Of a stretch of DNA of 64,000 nt, positions 1 to 8,659 are shown piece by piece. The notes under the pieces are model-generated. The model made no database searches. It saw only the letters and a list, made by a program, of their open reading frames with translations, and had not been told where the DNA came from. The stretch comes from Variovorax sp. OAS795. GTDB lineage: Bacteria > Pseudomonadota > Gammaproteobacteria > Burkholderiales > Burkholderiaceae_C. The DNA lies in NCBI RefSeq assembly GCF_040546685.1, contig NZ_JBEPOH010000001.1, positions 186,001-250,000 on the forward strand, in the 5' to 3' direction. A program made the translations under genes and the position numbers. Position 1 is the first letter of the stretch, and every line of letters starts with the position of its first letter.

Positions 1-349
1 CGTGGTCGCGTGGATGGTGCTGATCGGCGCCGGCATCACCTTCTCGTCCATCGCGCTGATCTTCAATGCGCTGGCGAAGGGGTATGACTTCTTCACCTAC
101 TACTTCACGCTGTTCATGACGCCGATGATGTTCCTGAGCGGCGTGTTCTTTCCGCTGGAGCAGTTGCCCTCGGCCGTCCGGGCCGTGGCGGCCTGGCTGC
201 CGTTGACCACCGCGGTGGCGCTGGTGAGGCCGCTGTTCATGGACCAGTGGCCGAAGGACTGGTGGCTGCACGCGGGTGTGTTGGCGGTCTATGCGATCGT
301 GTCGTTCTGGATTGCGCTGGCCCTGACTCGGAAGAGGTTTCGGGGGTAG
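1..349 (+). CDS. ABC-2 type transporter permease, C-terminal part
   Basis: The reading frame is open from the left edge, so only the last 115 or so residues are present. Three to four hydrophobic segments are visible. The motif FMTPMMFLSGVFFPLEQLP, followed by LPLTTAVALVRPL, is characteristic of NodJ/ABC-2 permeases that export polysaccharide, lipo-oligosaccharide or drugs. It would pair with an ATPase encoded upstream, outside the window. The gene ends with RKRFRG and a TAG stop. The substrate cannot be judged from this fragment. Confidence 0.8.
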   Translation, partial: VVAWMVLIGAGITFSSIALIFNALAKGYDFFTYYFTLFMTPMMFLSGVFFPLEQLPSAVRAVAAWLPLTTAVALVRPLFMDQWPKDWWLHAGVLAVYAIVSFWIALALTRKRFRG

Positions 350-387
350 CGGTTTTGGGGGTAGCGGTCTTTCGGGGGTTCTTTTCT

Positions 388-486
388 TTCCCGAGGCCGG
401 GACTCGCCCCGGCGGGCGACTCACTTTCTTTTGGCGAAGCAAAAGAAAGTGAGTCCGCCGCCGGGCGGATATCCCGGCCTCGGAAA
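388..486. repeat. Long near-perfect inverted repeat (extended hairpin)
   Basis: The core is a perfect 16-bp stem (418-433 with 440-455) around a 6-nt loop, containing CTTTCTTTTG and its complement. Outer blocks also pair: CCGAGGCCGGG near 391 with CCCGGCCTCGG near 473. The whole unit could fold into a stem of about 100 nt between the permease gene and ohrR. From memory, the core resembles a dispersed intergenic repeat common in beta- and gammaproteobacteria. It could serve as a bidirectional terminator or mRNA-end structure, but no T-run follows directly. Confidence 0.75.
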
Positions 487-541
487 GCAACCCCCACAAG
501 AACCCCGATAAGAACCCCGGTAAGAACCTCAAAAAATAAGG

Positions 542-572
542 TTGCGCGCAATTGAATTGCACACTACAATTC
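542..572 (+). promoter_or_regulatory. ohrR promoter with OhrR-type operator
   Basis: TTGCGC (542-547) and TACAAT (565-570) are separated by 17 bp and make a good sigma-70 promoter just upstream of the ohrR ATG at 578. The dyad GAATTGCACACTACAATTC (554-572) has perfect 6-bp arms and overlaps the spacer and -10 box. OhrR proteins bind AATTG/CAATT-type AT-rich dyads, so repressor binding here would block the promoter. The autoregulation is inferred. Confidence 0.6.
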
Positions 573-577
573 ACCCC

Positions 578-1030
578 ATGCCAACCCAACACGCCTCGGA
601 CGAAATGCTCAAGCTGGACAACCAGCTCTGCTTCGCCGTCTATTCCGCCTCGTTGGCCATGACCCGCCTCTACAAGCCCGTCCTGGAAAAGCTGCAGCTC
701 ACCTACCCCCAATACCTCGTCATGCTCGCCCTCTGGGAGCAAGACGGCCCCACCGTCTCCGCACTCGGCGAACGCCTGTCGCTCGACTCCGGCACGCTCA
801 CGCCGCTGCTCAAGCGGCTCGAGGCCAGCGGCTACGTGGCCCGGGTGCGCGACACGGCCGACGAGCGGCGCGTGCACATCACCCTCACAGCTGCCGGCCG
901 CAAGCTCAAGACCCGCGCCGCCAACGTGCCCGAATGCCTGATGGCCGCGGCCCAGTGCTCGGTGCCCGAGCTGGTTTCGCTCACCCATCAGATCCAGGCC
1001 CTTCGCGACCGCATCAAGAAGGCGGCCTGA
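578..1030 (+). CDS. ohrR: OhrR, organic-peroxide-sensing MarR-family repressor
   Basis: A 150-residue MarR-family winged-helix protein. The N-terminal LDNQLCFAVYSAS segment carries Cys18, the peroxide-reactive cysteine of OhrR. The winged helix spans roughly residues 55-110 (LGERLSLDSGTLTPLLKRLE, then the wing RVRDTADERRVHI). The ATG at 578 is preferred over an upstream in-frame TTG at 542 because that TTG lies inside the promoter. ohr follows 91 bp downstream, the usual regulator/target pairing. Oxidation of Cys18 by organic hydroperoxide would release repression of the pair. The assignment is secure. Confidence 0.92.
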   Translation: MPTQHASDEMLKLDNQLCFAVYSASLAMTRLYKPVLEKLQLTYPQYLVMLALWEQDGPTVSALGERLSLDSGTLTPLLKRLEASGYVARVRDTADERRVHITLTAAGRKLKTRAANVPECLMAAAQCSVPELVSLTHQIQALRDRIKKAA

Positions 1031-1053
1031 CCCGCTCGCCCAGTTTTCCCTCC

Positions 1054-1085
1054 GCTTCGATCGAGCAAAGAGCGAAGCAGTTTTT
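1054..1085 (+). terminator. Weak hairpin plus T-run after ohrR
   Basis: GCTTCG (1054-1059) can pair with CGAAGC (1073-1078), and a TTTTT run follows at 1081-1085. The stem is short with a 13-nt loop, so it would terminate poorly. It may only attenuate read-through into ohr. Confidence 0.3.
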
Positions 1086-1121
1086 CACCCTCCCTCCTCC
1101 ATCACCACCAAAGGAATCACC

Positions 1122-1547
1122 ATGACCACCAAGCTCGACAAGGTTCTCTACACCGCTGAAGCCCACACCGTCGGCGGCCGCGACGGCGCTGGCAAGTCCA
1201 GTGACGGCGCCATCGACGTGAAGCTGAGCTCGCCCGGTTCGGGCAAGCCCGGCACCAACCCCGAGCAGCTGTTCGCGGTGGGCTATGCCGCCTGCTTCAT
1301 CGGCGCCATGAAGGCCGTCGGCCCGAAGATCGGCGTCAAGGTGCCCGAAGACGTGGCGATCGACTCGAAGGTGTCCCTCGGCCCGACGAACGGCGGCGCT
1401 GCCTATGGCATTTCCGTCCAGCTCGCGATCACGCTGCCCGGCCTGGATGCCGACCAGAAGCAGAAGCTGGTCGACACCGCCCACCAGGTGTGCCCATACT
1501 CGAACGCGACGCGCGGCAACATCGACGTCGAACTGACGATCGCCTGA
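1122..1547 (+). CDS. ohr: Ohr, organic hydroperoxide reductase
   Basis: A 141-residue OsmC/Ohr-family thiol peroxidase that reduces lipid and alkyl hydroperoxides in the cytoplasm, using lipoylated proteins as electron donor. The two active-site cysteines are present at Cys58 (GYAACFIGAM) and Cys124 (HQVCPYSNAT). The conserved Arg20 and Glu48 that activate the peroxidatic cysteine are also present. Length and sequence match the Ohr rather than the OsmC subgroup. An AAAGGA ribosome site lies just before the ATG. No OhrR-like dyad is obvious in its own upstream gap, so it may depend on transcription from the ohrR promoter. Confidence 0.95.
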   Translation: MTTKLDKVLYTAEAHTVGGRDGAGKSSDGAIDVKLSSPGSGKPGTNPEQLFAVGYAACFIGAMKAVGPKIGVKVPEDVAIDSKVSLGPTNGGAAYGISVQLAITLPGLDADQKQKLVDTAHQVCPYSNATRGNIDVELTIA

Positions 1548-1578
1548 TCGATCCCGCGCCCGGCGCAAGATCGACAAG

Positions 1579-1613
1579 AAAGCGCCCCGGCCACGAGCCG
1601 GGGCGCTTTTTTT
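1579..1613 (+). terminator. Intrinsic terminator of ohr
   Basis: A perfect 13-bp stem (AAAGCGCCCCGGC, loop CACGA, complementary arm) is followed by seven Ts. It lies 31 bp after the ohr stop codon and is a textbook rho-independent terminator. Confidence 0.92.
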
Positions 1614-1743
1614 CGTCTGCGCCCCGTGTCTCACGGGTGACGCCGAAACGCCGCGCGCGATGGCGCCTTTCATCAAGCTTGGCTAACGTGGCCGCAGGAC
1701 GCATCATCGCAACCCGCCCCACCGTCGAAACCGAGACAACCCC

Positions 1744-2859
1744 ATGAGCACCACCAGCTTCCTGGTCCGCAAGGACGCGCTTTCAACCACGCGCCTGGAC
1801 ACCGCCGCCGACGAGCCTCTGGCCGACGGCCAGGTGCGCGTGCGCATCGAAAGCTTTGCGCTCACCTCCAACAACATCACCTACGCGGCCTTCGGCGATG
1901 CCATGAGCTACTGGCAGTTCTTCCCGACCGGTGAAGAGGGCTGGGGCAGCATCCCGGTGTGGGGCTTCGCGAGCGTGGTGCAGTCGCTGCACCCTGGCGT
2001 GGCAGTGGGCGAGCGGCTCTATGGCTACTGGCCGATGGCATCGAGCGCGGTGCTGAGCCCCGACCGCCTGTCGCCCGCGCGCTTCACCGACGCCGCTGCG
2101 CACCGCGCGGCGCTGCCCGCGGTCTACAACCAGTACGTCCGCTGCAGCGCCGACCCGCTGTACACCCCGGACACCGAGGACCTGCAGGCGCTGCTGCGGC
2201 CGCTGTTCATCACCTCGTGGCTGATCGACGATTTCATGGCCGACAACGATTTCTTCGGCGCGGGCACCCTGCTGCTGTCGAGCGCCTCGAGCAAGACGGC
2301 CTATGGCACGGCTTTCCAGCTGCATCGGCGGCAGGGCATCCAGGTGATCGGCCTGACTTCGCCCGGCAACGTGGCCTTCTGCGAAAGCCTCGGCTGCTAC
2401 GACCGCGTGCTGACCTACGACGCGCTCGACGCCCTCGCGGCCGACACCTCCTGCGTGTACGTCGATTTCGCCGGCAACGGCGAGCTCCGCCATGCCATTC
2501 ATGCGCGCTTTCCGAACCTCAAGTACAGCTGCTCGATCGGCGGCACGCACGTCGAGCAGCTCGCGTCCAAGGGCGCGGGCAAGGCGCTGCCGGGCCCGCG
2601 CCCCACGCTGTTCTTTGCGCCGGCGCAGATCAAGAAGCGAACCGCCGAATGGGGCGGCGAAGAATTCGGCCGCCGCATGGTGGCCGCGTGGCACGACTTC
2701 CTTGCGGCCGTGACGGGCCCGAAGGATGCCTGGCTGCGGGCCGAACACCACCATGGCGCCGAGGCGGTGCAGGCCGCCTACGCGCAGGTGCTGGCCGGCA
2801 AGGGCGACCCGCGCAGCGGGCATGTCCTGTCGCTTTACAAACATCCCGGCGCCCTGTGA
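1744..2859 (+). CDS. DUF2855 family protein
   Basis: A 371-residue soluble protein whose whole length matches the DUF2855 pattern as I recall it: an N-terminal MDR-like fold (FALTSNNITYAAFGDAMSYWQFFP), then LLSSASSKTAYGTAF, which resembles a dinucleotide-binding turn, and a VYVDFAGNG segment. The family looks like a diverged quinone-oxidoreductase/medium-chain reductase without zinc ligands. Its substrate is unknown to me. The gene stands alone between the ohr terminator and srkA, with a 33-bp gap to srkA, so the two could be cotranscribed. Confidence 0.8.
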   Translation: MSTTSFLVRKDALSTTRLDTAADEPLADGQVRVRIESFALTSNNITYAAFGDAMSYWQFFPTGEEGWGSIPVWGFASVVQSLHPGVAVGERLYGYWPMASSAVLSPDRLSPARFTDAAAHRAALPAVYNQYVRCSADPLYTPDTEDLQALLRPLFITSWLIDDFMADNDFFGAGTLLLSSASSKTAYGTAFQLHRRQGIQVIGLTSPGNVAFCESLGCYDRVLTYDALDALAADTSCVYVDFAGNGELRHAIHARFPNLKYSCSIGGTHVEQLASKGAGKALPGPRPTLFFAPAQIKKRTAEWGGEEFGRRMVAAWHDFLAAVTGPKDAWLRAEHHHGAEAVQAAYAQVLAGKGDPRSGHVLSLYKHPGAL

Positions 2860-2892
2860 TCCCGCGAGGGCCCGTGTAGCGACAATCGCTGC

Positions 2893-3930
2893 ATGACCCT
2901 TTCCCCCGCGACGCCCGCCAACACACATCCCTACGAGAGCCTCACGCCCGACGTGGTGCTCGACGCGCTCGCGACGCTCGGCGTGCACGGCGACGGCCGC
3001 CTCACCGGGCTCAACTCCTATGAAAACCGGGTCTACCAGGTGTTCCTGGAGGACCGCAGTGCCGTCGTGGTCAAGTTCTACCGGCCGGGGCGCTGGAGCG
3101 AGGCCGAGATCCTCGAGGAGCACGCCTTCTCGCTCGAACTCGCGGCCGCGGAAGTGCCGGCCGTCGCGCCGCTCGCCTTCGACGGCACCACCCTGCACCA
3201 CCACGGCGGCTTCGCCTTCAGCGTGAGCCCGTACCGCGGAGGGCGCGCGCCGGAGCTCGACGATTTCGAAGTACTCGAATGGGTCGGGCGGTTCCTCGCG
3301 CGCATCCATGCCGTGGGCAGCGCCACGCCTTTCCAGGCCCGGCCGGCGCTCGACCTGCAGACCTTCGGCGTCGCCTCCCGCGACTGGCTGCTCGGCCACA
3401 ACAAGGTGCCGCTCGACGTACAGCGCGACTGGGAAAAGGCGTGCAATGAAGCGCTCGACATGATTGCCGCCACGGCGCTGGCGGTGGGCGCCCCGGCGTC
3501 GTCGGGCTTCCAGCCGCGCAAGCTGCGGCTGCACGGCGACGTGCACCCCGGCAACATCCTGTGGACGCCGACGGACCGGCCGGGCGGCGGCCCCCATTTC
3601 GTCGACCTGGACGATGCGCGCACCGGCTTCGCGGTGCAAGACCTGTGGATGCTGCTCTCGGGCGAGCGCGCGCAGCGCACCGCGCAACTCTCGGGGCTGC
3701 TCGACGGCTACGAGCAGTTCCGCGAGTTCGACCGCCGCGAACTCGCACTGATCGAACCGCTGCGCACGCTGCGGCTCATCCACTACAGCGCCTGGCTGGC
3801 GCGGCGCTGGGAAGACCCGATCTTTCCGATCAACTTTCCGTGGTTCGGCTCCAGCGACTACTGGAAGGGCCAGATCCTCGTGCTGCAGGAGCAGTGCGAG
3901 CAGATGGCGGAAGAGCCGCTGTACGCCTGA
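2893..3930 (+). CDS. srkA: SrkA-type stress response serine/threonine kinase
   Basis: A 345-residue aminoglycoside-phosphotransferase-fold kinase of the YihE/SrkA family. An N-terminal ATP-binding lobe (LNSYENRVYQV, VVKFYRP with the likely ATP lysine) is followed by the catalytic loop LHGDVHPGNILW and the metal-binding FVDLDDA. E. coli SrkA counters programmed cell death under oxidative and envelope stress. The location a short distance from ohrR-ohr fits a stress role but does not prove it. The full family length is present. Confidence 0.88.
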   Translation: MTLSPATPANTHPYESLTPDVVLDALATLGVHGDGRLTGLNSYENRVYQVFLEDRSAVVVKFYRPGRWSEAEILEEHAFSLELAAAEVPAVAPLAFDGTTLHHHGGFAFSVSPYRGGRAPELDDFEVLEWVGRFLARIHAVGSATPFQARPALDLQTFGVASRDWLLGHNKVPLDVQRDWEKACNEALDMIAATALAVGAPASSGFQPRKLRLHGDVHPGNILWTPTDRPGGGPHFVDLDDARTGFAVQDLWMLLSGERAQRTAQLSGLLDGYEQFREFDRRELALIEPLRTLRLIHYSAWLARRWEDPIFPINFPWFGSSDYWKGQILVLQEQCEQMAEEPLYA

Positions 3931-3980
3931 GCCGACGACTCAGGGCGCGACGGGATTGACCGGCGTGCGCGGCCGGGGGC

Positions 3981-6017
3981 TCACACCAGCAGCGCGTTCA
4001 CGCGCCTCACATAGGCCGCGGGGTCGGCCGGCAGGCCGCCTTCGGCCAGGAGCGCCTGGTCGAACAGGATGTTCGCCAGGTCGTCGAAGTGCTCGGAGGT
4101 CTCGAGCTTCTTGACCAGCGCATGCTCGGCGTTCACTTCGAGCACCGGCTTGAGGTCGGGCGCGGGCTGGCCGGCCTGCTTGAGCATGCGCGCGAGCTGC
4201 GTGCTCATGCCGCCGTCCTGCACCACCAGGCAGGCCGGCGAATCGACCAGGCGCGTGGTCACGCGCACGTCCTCGGCCTTGTCCTTGAGGGCTTCCTTGA
4301 GCTTCTCGAGCAGCGGCTTGAAGGACTCGGCGGCCTCTTCGGCGGCCTTCTTCTCGGCCTCGTCCTGCAGCTTGCCGAGATCGACCGCGCCCTTGGCCAC
4401 GCTCTGCAGCGGCGTGCCGTCGAACTCGGTCAGGTAGTTGAGCGCCCACTCGTCGACGCGGTCGGTCATGAGCAGCACCTCGATGCCCTTCTTCTTGAAG
4501 ACCTCGAGCTGCGGGCTGTTCCTGGCGGCGGCGAGCGTGTCGGCCGTGATGTAGTAGATCGCGTCCTGGCCTTCCTTCATGCGCGCCTTGTAGTCGGCAA
4601 AGCTCACGCTCGCCGTGTCGCTCGTGGTGGACGCAAAGCGCAGCAGCTTGGCGATGCGGTCCCGGTTGTTGAAGTCTTCGCCCAGGCCCTCTTTCAGCAC
4701 GGCGCCGAACTCGGCATAGAACTTGGCGTACTTGCCCGATTCGTCGGCTGCGGCCGCGGCGGTTTCCGCGGCGGTGGGCGCGTTCTTGTCGACCACGTCG
4801 GTCACGGCCTCGGTCGGCTCGGGGGCCGGCACCGATTCGCCCGAACCCACGTCGATCTTGCCCTCGCCGCTCTCGGGGCCGGTCTTCTGCTTCTTTGCCA
4901 GGTCTTCGAGCATGGAGAGCACGCGCTTGGTGCTGCCCTCGCGGATGGCCTTCACGTCGCGGCTTTCCTGCAGCAGCTCGCGGCTCACGTTGAGCGGCAG
5001 GTCGGACGAGTCGATCACGCCCTTCACGAAGCGCAGGTAGCTGGGCAGCAGCGCCTCGGCGTCGTCCATGATGAAGACGCGCTTCACGTAGAGCTTGACG
5101 CCCGCGCTCTTCTCGCGGTTCCACAGGTCGAACGGCGCCTTCGACGGGATGTACAGCAGCTGCGTGTACTCGGTGCTGCCTTCCACCCGGTTGTGGCTCC
5201 AGGCCAGCGGCGACTCGTAGTCGTGGCTGATGGACTTGTAGAACTCTTCGTACTGTTCGGGCGCGATGTCCTTCTTGTTGCGGCTCCACAGGGCGTTGGC
5301 CTTGTTGACCGTTTCCCATTCGCCGGTCTTGGCCATGTCGCCGGGCTGGTCGTTCTCGCCTTCCTTCCACTCCTCTTTTTCCATCAGGATGGGCAGCGAG
5401 ATGTGGTCGGAATACTTGCCGACAATCTGCTTGAGCTTCCAGGCGTTGAGGTATTCGTCGGCATCCTCGCGCAGGTGCAGCGTGATGCTGGTGCCGCGCT
5501 CGGCGCGCGTGATGTCGGCCACCTCGAAGTCGCCCGCGCCGCCGCTCGCCCAGCGCACGCCCTGCTCGGGCGGCAGGCCCGCGCGGCGCGATTCGACGGT
5601 GATCCTGTCGGCCACGATGAAGCCCGAGTAGAAGCCCACGCCGAACTGGCCGATGAGTTGAGCGTCGGCCTTCTGGTCGCCGCTGAGCTTGCTCATGAAG
5701 TCCTTGGTACCACTCTTGGCGATGGTGCCGAGGTTGTCGATGGCTTCCTGGCGCGACAGGCCGATGCCCTTGTCGGTGATGGTGAGGGTGCGCGCGGCCT
5801 TGTCGAAAGACAGGCGCACGTCCAGCTCGGGCTGGTCCTCGTACAGCTCGGGGCGGTCGATGGCCTCGAAGCGCAGCTTGTCGCAGGCGTCCGAAGCGTT
5901 CGAGATCAGCTCGCGCAGGAAGATTTCCTTGTTGGAATACAACGCATGCGTGACGAGGTGCAGCAGTTGCGCGACTTCAGCCTGGAACGGGAGTTTCGTG
6001 TTGGAAGAATCAGCCAT
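3981..6017 (-). CDS. htpG: HtpG, Hsp90-family molecular chaperone
   Basis: A 678-residue Hsp90 homologue. The N-terminal GHKL ATPase is intact: [10 protein letters not shown] (residues 40-49), [14 protein letters not shown] and GQFGVGFYS (123-131). It continues into a middle domain with [15 protein letters not shown] and a C-terminal dimerisation domain. It is about 50 residues longer than E. coli HtpG. The extra length is an Ala/Glu/Pro-rich, low-complexity insertion at roughly residues 379-428, between LAKKQKTG and the [10 protein letters not shown] helix. The gene is monocistronic on the minus strand. Confidence 0.95.
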   Translation of the reverse strand: MADSSNTKLPFQAEVAQLLHLVTHALYSNKEIFLRELISNASDACDKLRFEAIDRPELYEDQPELDVRLSFDKAARTLTITDKGIGLSRQEAIDNLGTIAKSGTKDFMSKLSGDQKADAQLIGQFGVGFYSGFIVADRITVESRRAGLPPEQGVRWASGGAGDFEVADITRAERGTSITLHLREDADEYLNAWKLKQIVGKYSDHISLPILMEKEEWKEGENDQPGDMAKTGEWETVNKANALWSRNKKDIAPEQYEEFYKSISHDYESPLAWSHNRVEGSTEYTQLLYIPSKAPFDLWNREKSAGVKLYVKRVFIMDDAEALLPSYLRFVKGVIDSSDLPLNVSRELLQESRDVKAIREGSTKRVLSMLEDLAKKQKTGPESGEGKIDVGSGESVPAPEPTEAVTDVVDKNAPTAAETAAAAADESGKYAKFYAEFGAVLKEGLGEDFNNRDRIAKLLRFASTTSDTASVSFADYKARMKEGQDAIYYITADTLAAARNSPQLEVFKKKGIEVLLMTDRVDEWALNYLTEFDGTPLQSVAKGAVDLGKLQDEAEKKAAEEAAESFKPLLEKLKEALKDKAEDVRVTTRLVDSPACLVVQDGGMSTQLARMLKQAGQPAPDLKPVLEVNAEHALVKKLETSEHFDDLANILFDQALLAEGGLPADPAAYVRRVNALLV

Positions 6018-6082
6018 GGGAAAGAAGATATGTCGAACGGAAAAATTCTAAGCCGGGCGGCGCCCGCCTCATCAACTCTGCG

Positions 6083-6110
6083 AGTTGGGGCCTCGCGCCC
6101 CAAAAACAAG
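6083..6110 (-). promoter_or_regulatory. Possible heat-shock (sigma-32-like) promoter of htpG
   Basis: On the minus strand CTTGTT, then 14 nt, then CCCCAACT lies about 70-90 bp upstream of the htpG start. It partly matches the sigma-32 pattern (CTTGAA, 13-15 nt, CCCCAT). The segment also forms a 7-bp GC hairpin, so the resemblance may be fortuitous. Confidence 0.3.
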
Positions 6111-6141
6111 AGGTGCCGGGAACGCGGGATTTTCAGGGCCG

Positions 6142-7188
6142 CTATTTCGGCTGCGACTCGACCTCGCGGGTCCAGCGGTCGATCAGCCGCTTGCGCTCGG
6201 CCGACTTGCCGTATTTCTCGAAGTCGTACTTGATGAGCTTCACGTCGTTCATCGAGGGAATGCGCGGGTCGGGCTTGAAGGTCTTGTTGGCCGGCGACTG
6301 CAGGCTGCCCGCCTGCCCGCCGATCGCCTGGCCCGCCGGGCTCATGAGCCAGTCGTAGTAGCGCCTGGCGTTTTCCTTGTTGCGCGCGCCCTTGACGAGC
6401 GCGATGCCTCCCACTTCGTAGCCGGTGCCTTCGCAGGGCGCGGCGGTCTTCACCGGAAACTTGTCGTAGCGCCAGCGCTCGAAGCCGAAGATGAAGCTCA
6501 CGCCGATGGCGACCTCGCCCTTGGCCACGTTGGGCGCCTGGGCCTGGCCGCTGCGGGTGTAGCTGGTCACGTTGCGGTGCAGCTGCTTGAGGTAGTCGAA
6601 AGCGGCCTCCTCACCCATCTGCTGCACCAGCCCGGCAATGATGGTGTAGGCCGTGCCGCTGGTGGCCGGATGCGATATCTCGATCTCGCCCCTGTACGCG
6701 GGCTTGACCAGGTCGGCCCAGCACCGGGGCTCGGGCAGCTTCTTTTTCTTGAGCAGCTCGGTGTTGAAGCCGAAGCCGATGGCGCTGGTGTAGAAGCCGC
6801 CCACCATGTTCTGCGACATGGCGTACTGCCGCACGGCCCAGTCGTGCAGGTCGTTGATGTAGGCCGGCCGGTAGGGCTCCAGCAGGCCCTGCTCCGCAGC
6901 CTGCAGGAACGGATCCCCGGTGCCGCCCCACCAGATGTCGGTCTTGGGATTGGCCGCCTCGGCGCGCAGCTGGGCGCCGATTTCACCGGTGCCCTTGTGC
7001 GCCTGCTGCACCTTGATACCGGTCTCGCGCGTGAAGGCCGCGGCGGCCGCTTCGCACCATCCGGCGTCGGTGCTGCAGAGCGCGTTCACCGTGCCCTGGG
7101 CCGCCGCGCCCGCGGGCAGGAAAAAGGCGGCGGCACCCACGCATGCGGCAAGCACCGCGGCATTCCTGGTGGCAACAAGGGGATGCAT
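6142..7188 (-). CDS. ABC transporter periplasmic binding protein (Fe3+/polyamine type)
   Basis: A 348-residue extracellular solute-binding protein of family 1/FbpA-PotD type. The ATG at 7188 follows a GGAGAAGAAC ribosome site and starts a clear Sec signal ([20 protein letters not shown], cleavage near residue 31). Mature-part hallmarks are [59 protein letters not shown] and a C-terminal DYLKQ/RRYYDWL region. Two early cysteines may form a disulfide. No permease or ATPase lies beside it, so the cognate transporter is elsewhere. The ligand (ferric iron or a small organic) cannot be decided here. Confidence 0.85.
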   Translation of the reverse strand: MHPLVATRNAAVLAACVGAAAFFLPAGAAAQGTVNALCSTDAGWCEAAAAAFTRETGIKVQQAHKGTGEIGAQLRAEAANPKTDIWWGGTGDPFLQAAEQGLLEPYRPAYINDLHDWAVRQYAMSQNMVGGFYTSAIGFGFNTELLKKKKLPEPRCWADLVKPAYRGEIEISHPATSGTAYTIIAGLVQQMGEEAAFDYLKQLHRNVTSYTRSGQAQAPNVAKGEVAIGVSFIFGFERWRYDKFPVKTAAPCEGTGYEVGGIALVKGARNKENARRYYDWLMSPAGQAIGGQAGSLQSPANKTFKPDPRIPSMNDVKLIKYDFEKYGKSAERKRLIDRWTREVESQPK

Positions 7189-7456
7189 GCGTTCTTCTCC
7201 TGCAGATGGTTTTTCTGGAAAGGCCGAGCCCGCAGGATACCGGGCAAAGCCGTTCAGCGGGCCGCCAGCGTACCGGCGGCCCGCGCTCCGGCCGCGAGGC
7301 GCTCGCATCCAGCGCCGCTGGAAGGAAAGCCCGCCGATTTGTGAACAGGTTCCGTTCGCCCCGACTGCCTGCGCGGCGCATGCGTTTTCCGTTCCTAGAA
7401 TCCGCCCGCCACGGCCCGGGGGGCCTGCATTTTCTCAACTTCAGGGACGGATCAGC

Positions 7457-8167
7457 ATGGAACACAGCACTTACAAGAAGTGGGCGGCCGAGTTCATCGG
7501 CACTTTCTGGCTCACGCTGGGCGGCTGCGGAAGCGCCGTTCTCGCGGCGGCCTTTCCCAACAACCTCGGCATCGGGTTTCTCGGCGTTTCGCTCGCGTTC
7601 GGCCTCACGGTGGTCACCGGGGCCTATGCCTTCGGGCCCGTCTCCGGCGGGCACTTCAACCCCGCCGTGTCGATCGGCCTCGCGGCCGCCGGGCGCTTCA
7701 AGGCCTCGCAGCTCGCGGGCTACATCGTTGCGCAGGTGCTGGGCGCCATTGCGGCGGCCGGTGTGCTCTATCTCATTGCCACCGGCAAGCCCGGCGCCGA
7801 CATCGGCGGCTTTGCCACCAACGGCTATGGCGAGCACTCGCCGGGCAAATACGGCATGACCGCCGCGCTGGTGTGCGAGGCGGTGATGACCGCGGTGTTC
7901 CTCATCGTGATCCTCGGTGCGACCGCCAGGCGGGCCGCGGGCGGGTTTGCGGGCCTTGCCATCGGCCTGTGCCTCACGCTGATCCACCTGGTTTCCATCC
8001 CGGTCACCAACACCTCGGTCAACCCCGCGCGCAGCACGGGGCCCGCGCTGTTCGGGCCGGCGCACGCCCTGTCCGAACTGTGGCTGTTCTGGGCCGCGCC
8101 GATCGCGGGCGCCATCGTCGGCGCAATGATCTACCGCGTGCTGCTCGGCAACGCGAGCGACGACTGA
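7457..8167 (+). CDS. aqpZ: Aquaporin Z
   Basis: A 236-residue MIP-family water channel with six hydrophobic segments. Both pore NPA motifs are present: HFNPAVS (68-70) and SVNPARS (189-191). Arg192 and His177 ([18 protein letters not shown]) fit the narrow aromatic/arginine filter of water-specific AqpZ rather than a glycerol facilitator. The start at 7457 gives the usual N-terminus. The gene is single and convergent with the small secreted protein downstream. Confidence 0.95.
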   Translation: MEHSTYKKWAAEFIGTFWLTLGGCGSAVLAAAFPNNLGIGFLGVSLAFGLTVVTGAYAFGPVSGGHFNPAVSIGLAAAGRFKASQLAGYIVAQVLGAIAAAGVLYLIATGKPGADIGGFATNGYGEHSPGKYGMTAALVCEAVMTAVFLIVILGATARRAAGGFAGLAIGLCLTLIHLVSIPVTNTSVNPARSTGPALFGPAHALSELWLFWAAPIAGAIVGAMIYRVLLGNASDD

Positions 8168-8186
8168 CGTCGTCGCCGGGGGCCGA

Positions 8187-8525
8187 TCAGCTGCCGCTGG
8201 CCGACTGCACGAGCGGCAGCGAGGTCGATTGGCCGATCGCCTCGGTGCCGGTGGCGTGCGAGGCTGCATAGGCACCGGCCTGCACATCGGAGACCGAGAG
8301 GGTCGAGTTCATGGCCGGGGCGCCGGTCGACTGGCCGACGGCCTCGGTGCCGCTGGGGCGTGCGGCAGCCATCGCGCCGGCCTGCACATCGGCGTTCTCG
8401 GGCGAGTTCATCTGCAACGGGTGGTAGTCCGAACCGTCCATCGTTTCGGCCGACGCATGGACGGCACCGAGCGCCGCGAATGCGGCGAAGGAACCAAGGG
8501 CAAGAAGCTTGACGGAAGTGCGCAT
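8187..8525 (-). CDS. Small secreted protein with a duplicated motif
   Basis: A 112-residue protein that I do not recognise. The ATG at 8525 has an AGGAG site upstream. Residues 1-26 form a Sec signal (LLALGSFAAFAALGAVHASA). The mature part carries the motif DVQAGAxAAxxxxGTEAxGQST twice, near residues 46-67 and 80-101, with no cysteine. Composition is Ala/Ser/Thr/Gly-rich, suggesting an extended periplasmic or exported peptide. It resembles short DUF4148-like exported proteins of Burkholderiales in style only. It lies downstream of and on the same strand as the two-component genes, 134 bp away. Confidence 0.7.
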   Translation of the reverse strand: MRTSVKLLALGSFAAFAALGAVHASAETMDGSDYHPLQMNSPENADVQAGAMAAARPSGTEAVGQSTGAPAMNSTLSVSDVQAGAYAASHATGTEAIGQSTSLPLVQSASGS

Positions 8526-8659
8526 GGTGTGTGCTCCTGAGTGGCGGTGTTGCAGTGGTGGCAGTGGTTGTCCCGGGCCTTGTGCCTTCGCGCGAACTGC
8601 GCGTGGCAGGGCCTGGATGCACTCTAGAGAGCCCGACTGAGCGGGCCATGAGCAAAGAA

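Noticed and set aside
1783-3783. Long open frame on the minus strand across the DUF2855 and srkA genes
   Set aside because: It is antisense to two well-conserved genes. Its translation is Arg/His/Ala-rich with no domain, a normal artefact of high GC.
6083-6110. GC hairpin before htpG considered as a terminator
   Set aside because: The A/T run lies on the wrong side of the stem for either strand, so a promoter-like reading was kept at low confidence instead.
4089-6233. 714-codon plus-strand frame opposite htpG
   Set aside because: It mirrors htpG codons (Leu/Val/His-rich low complexity) and has no recognisable domain or ribosome site.
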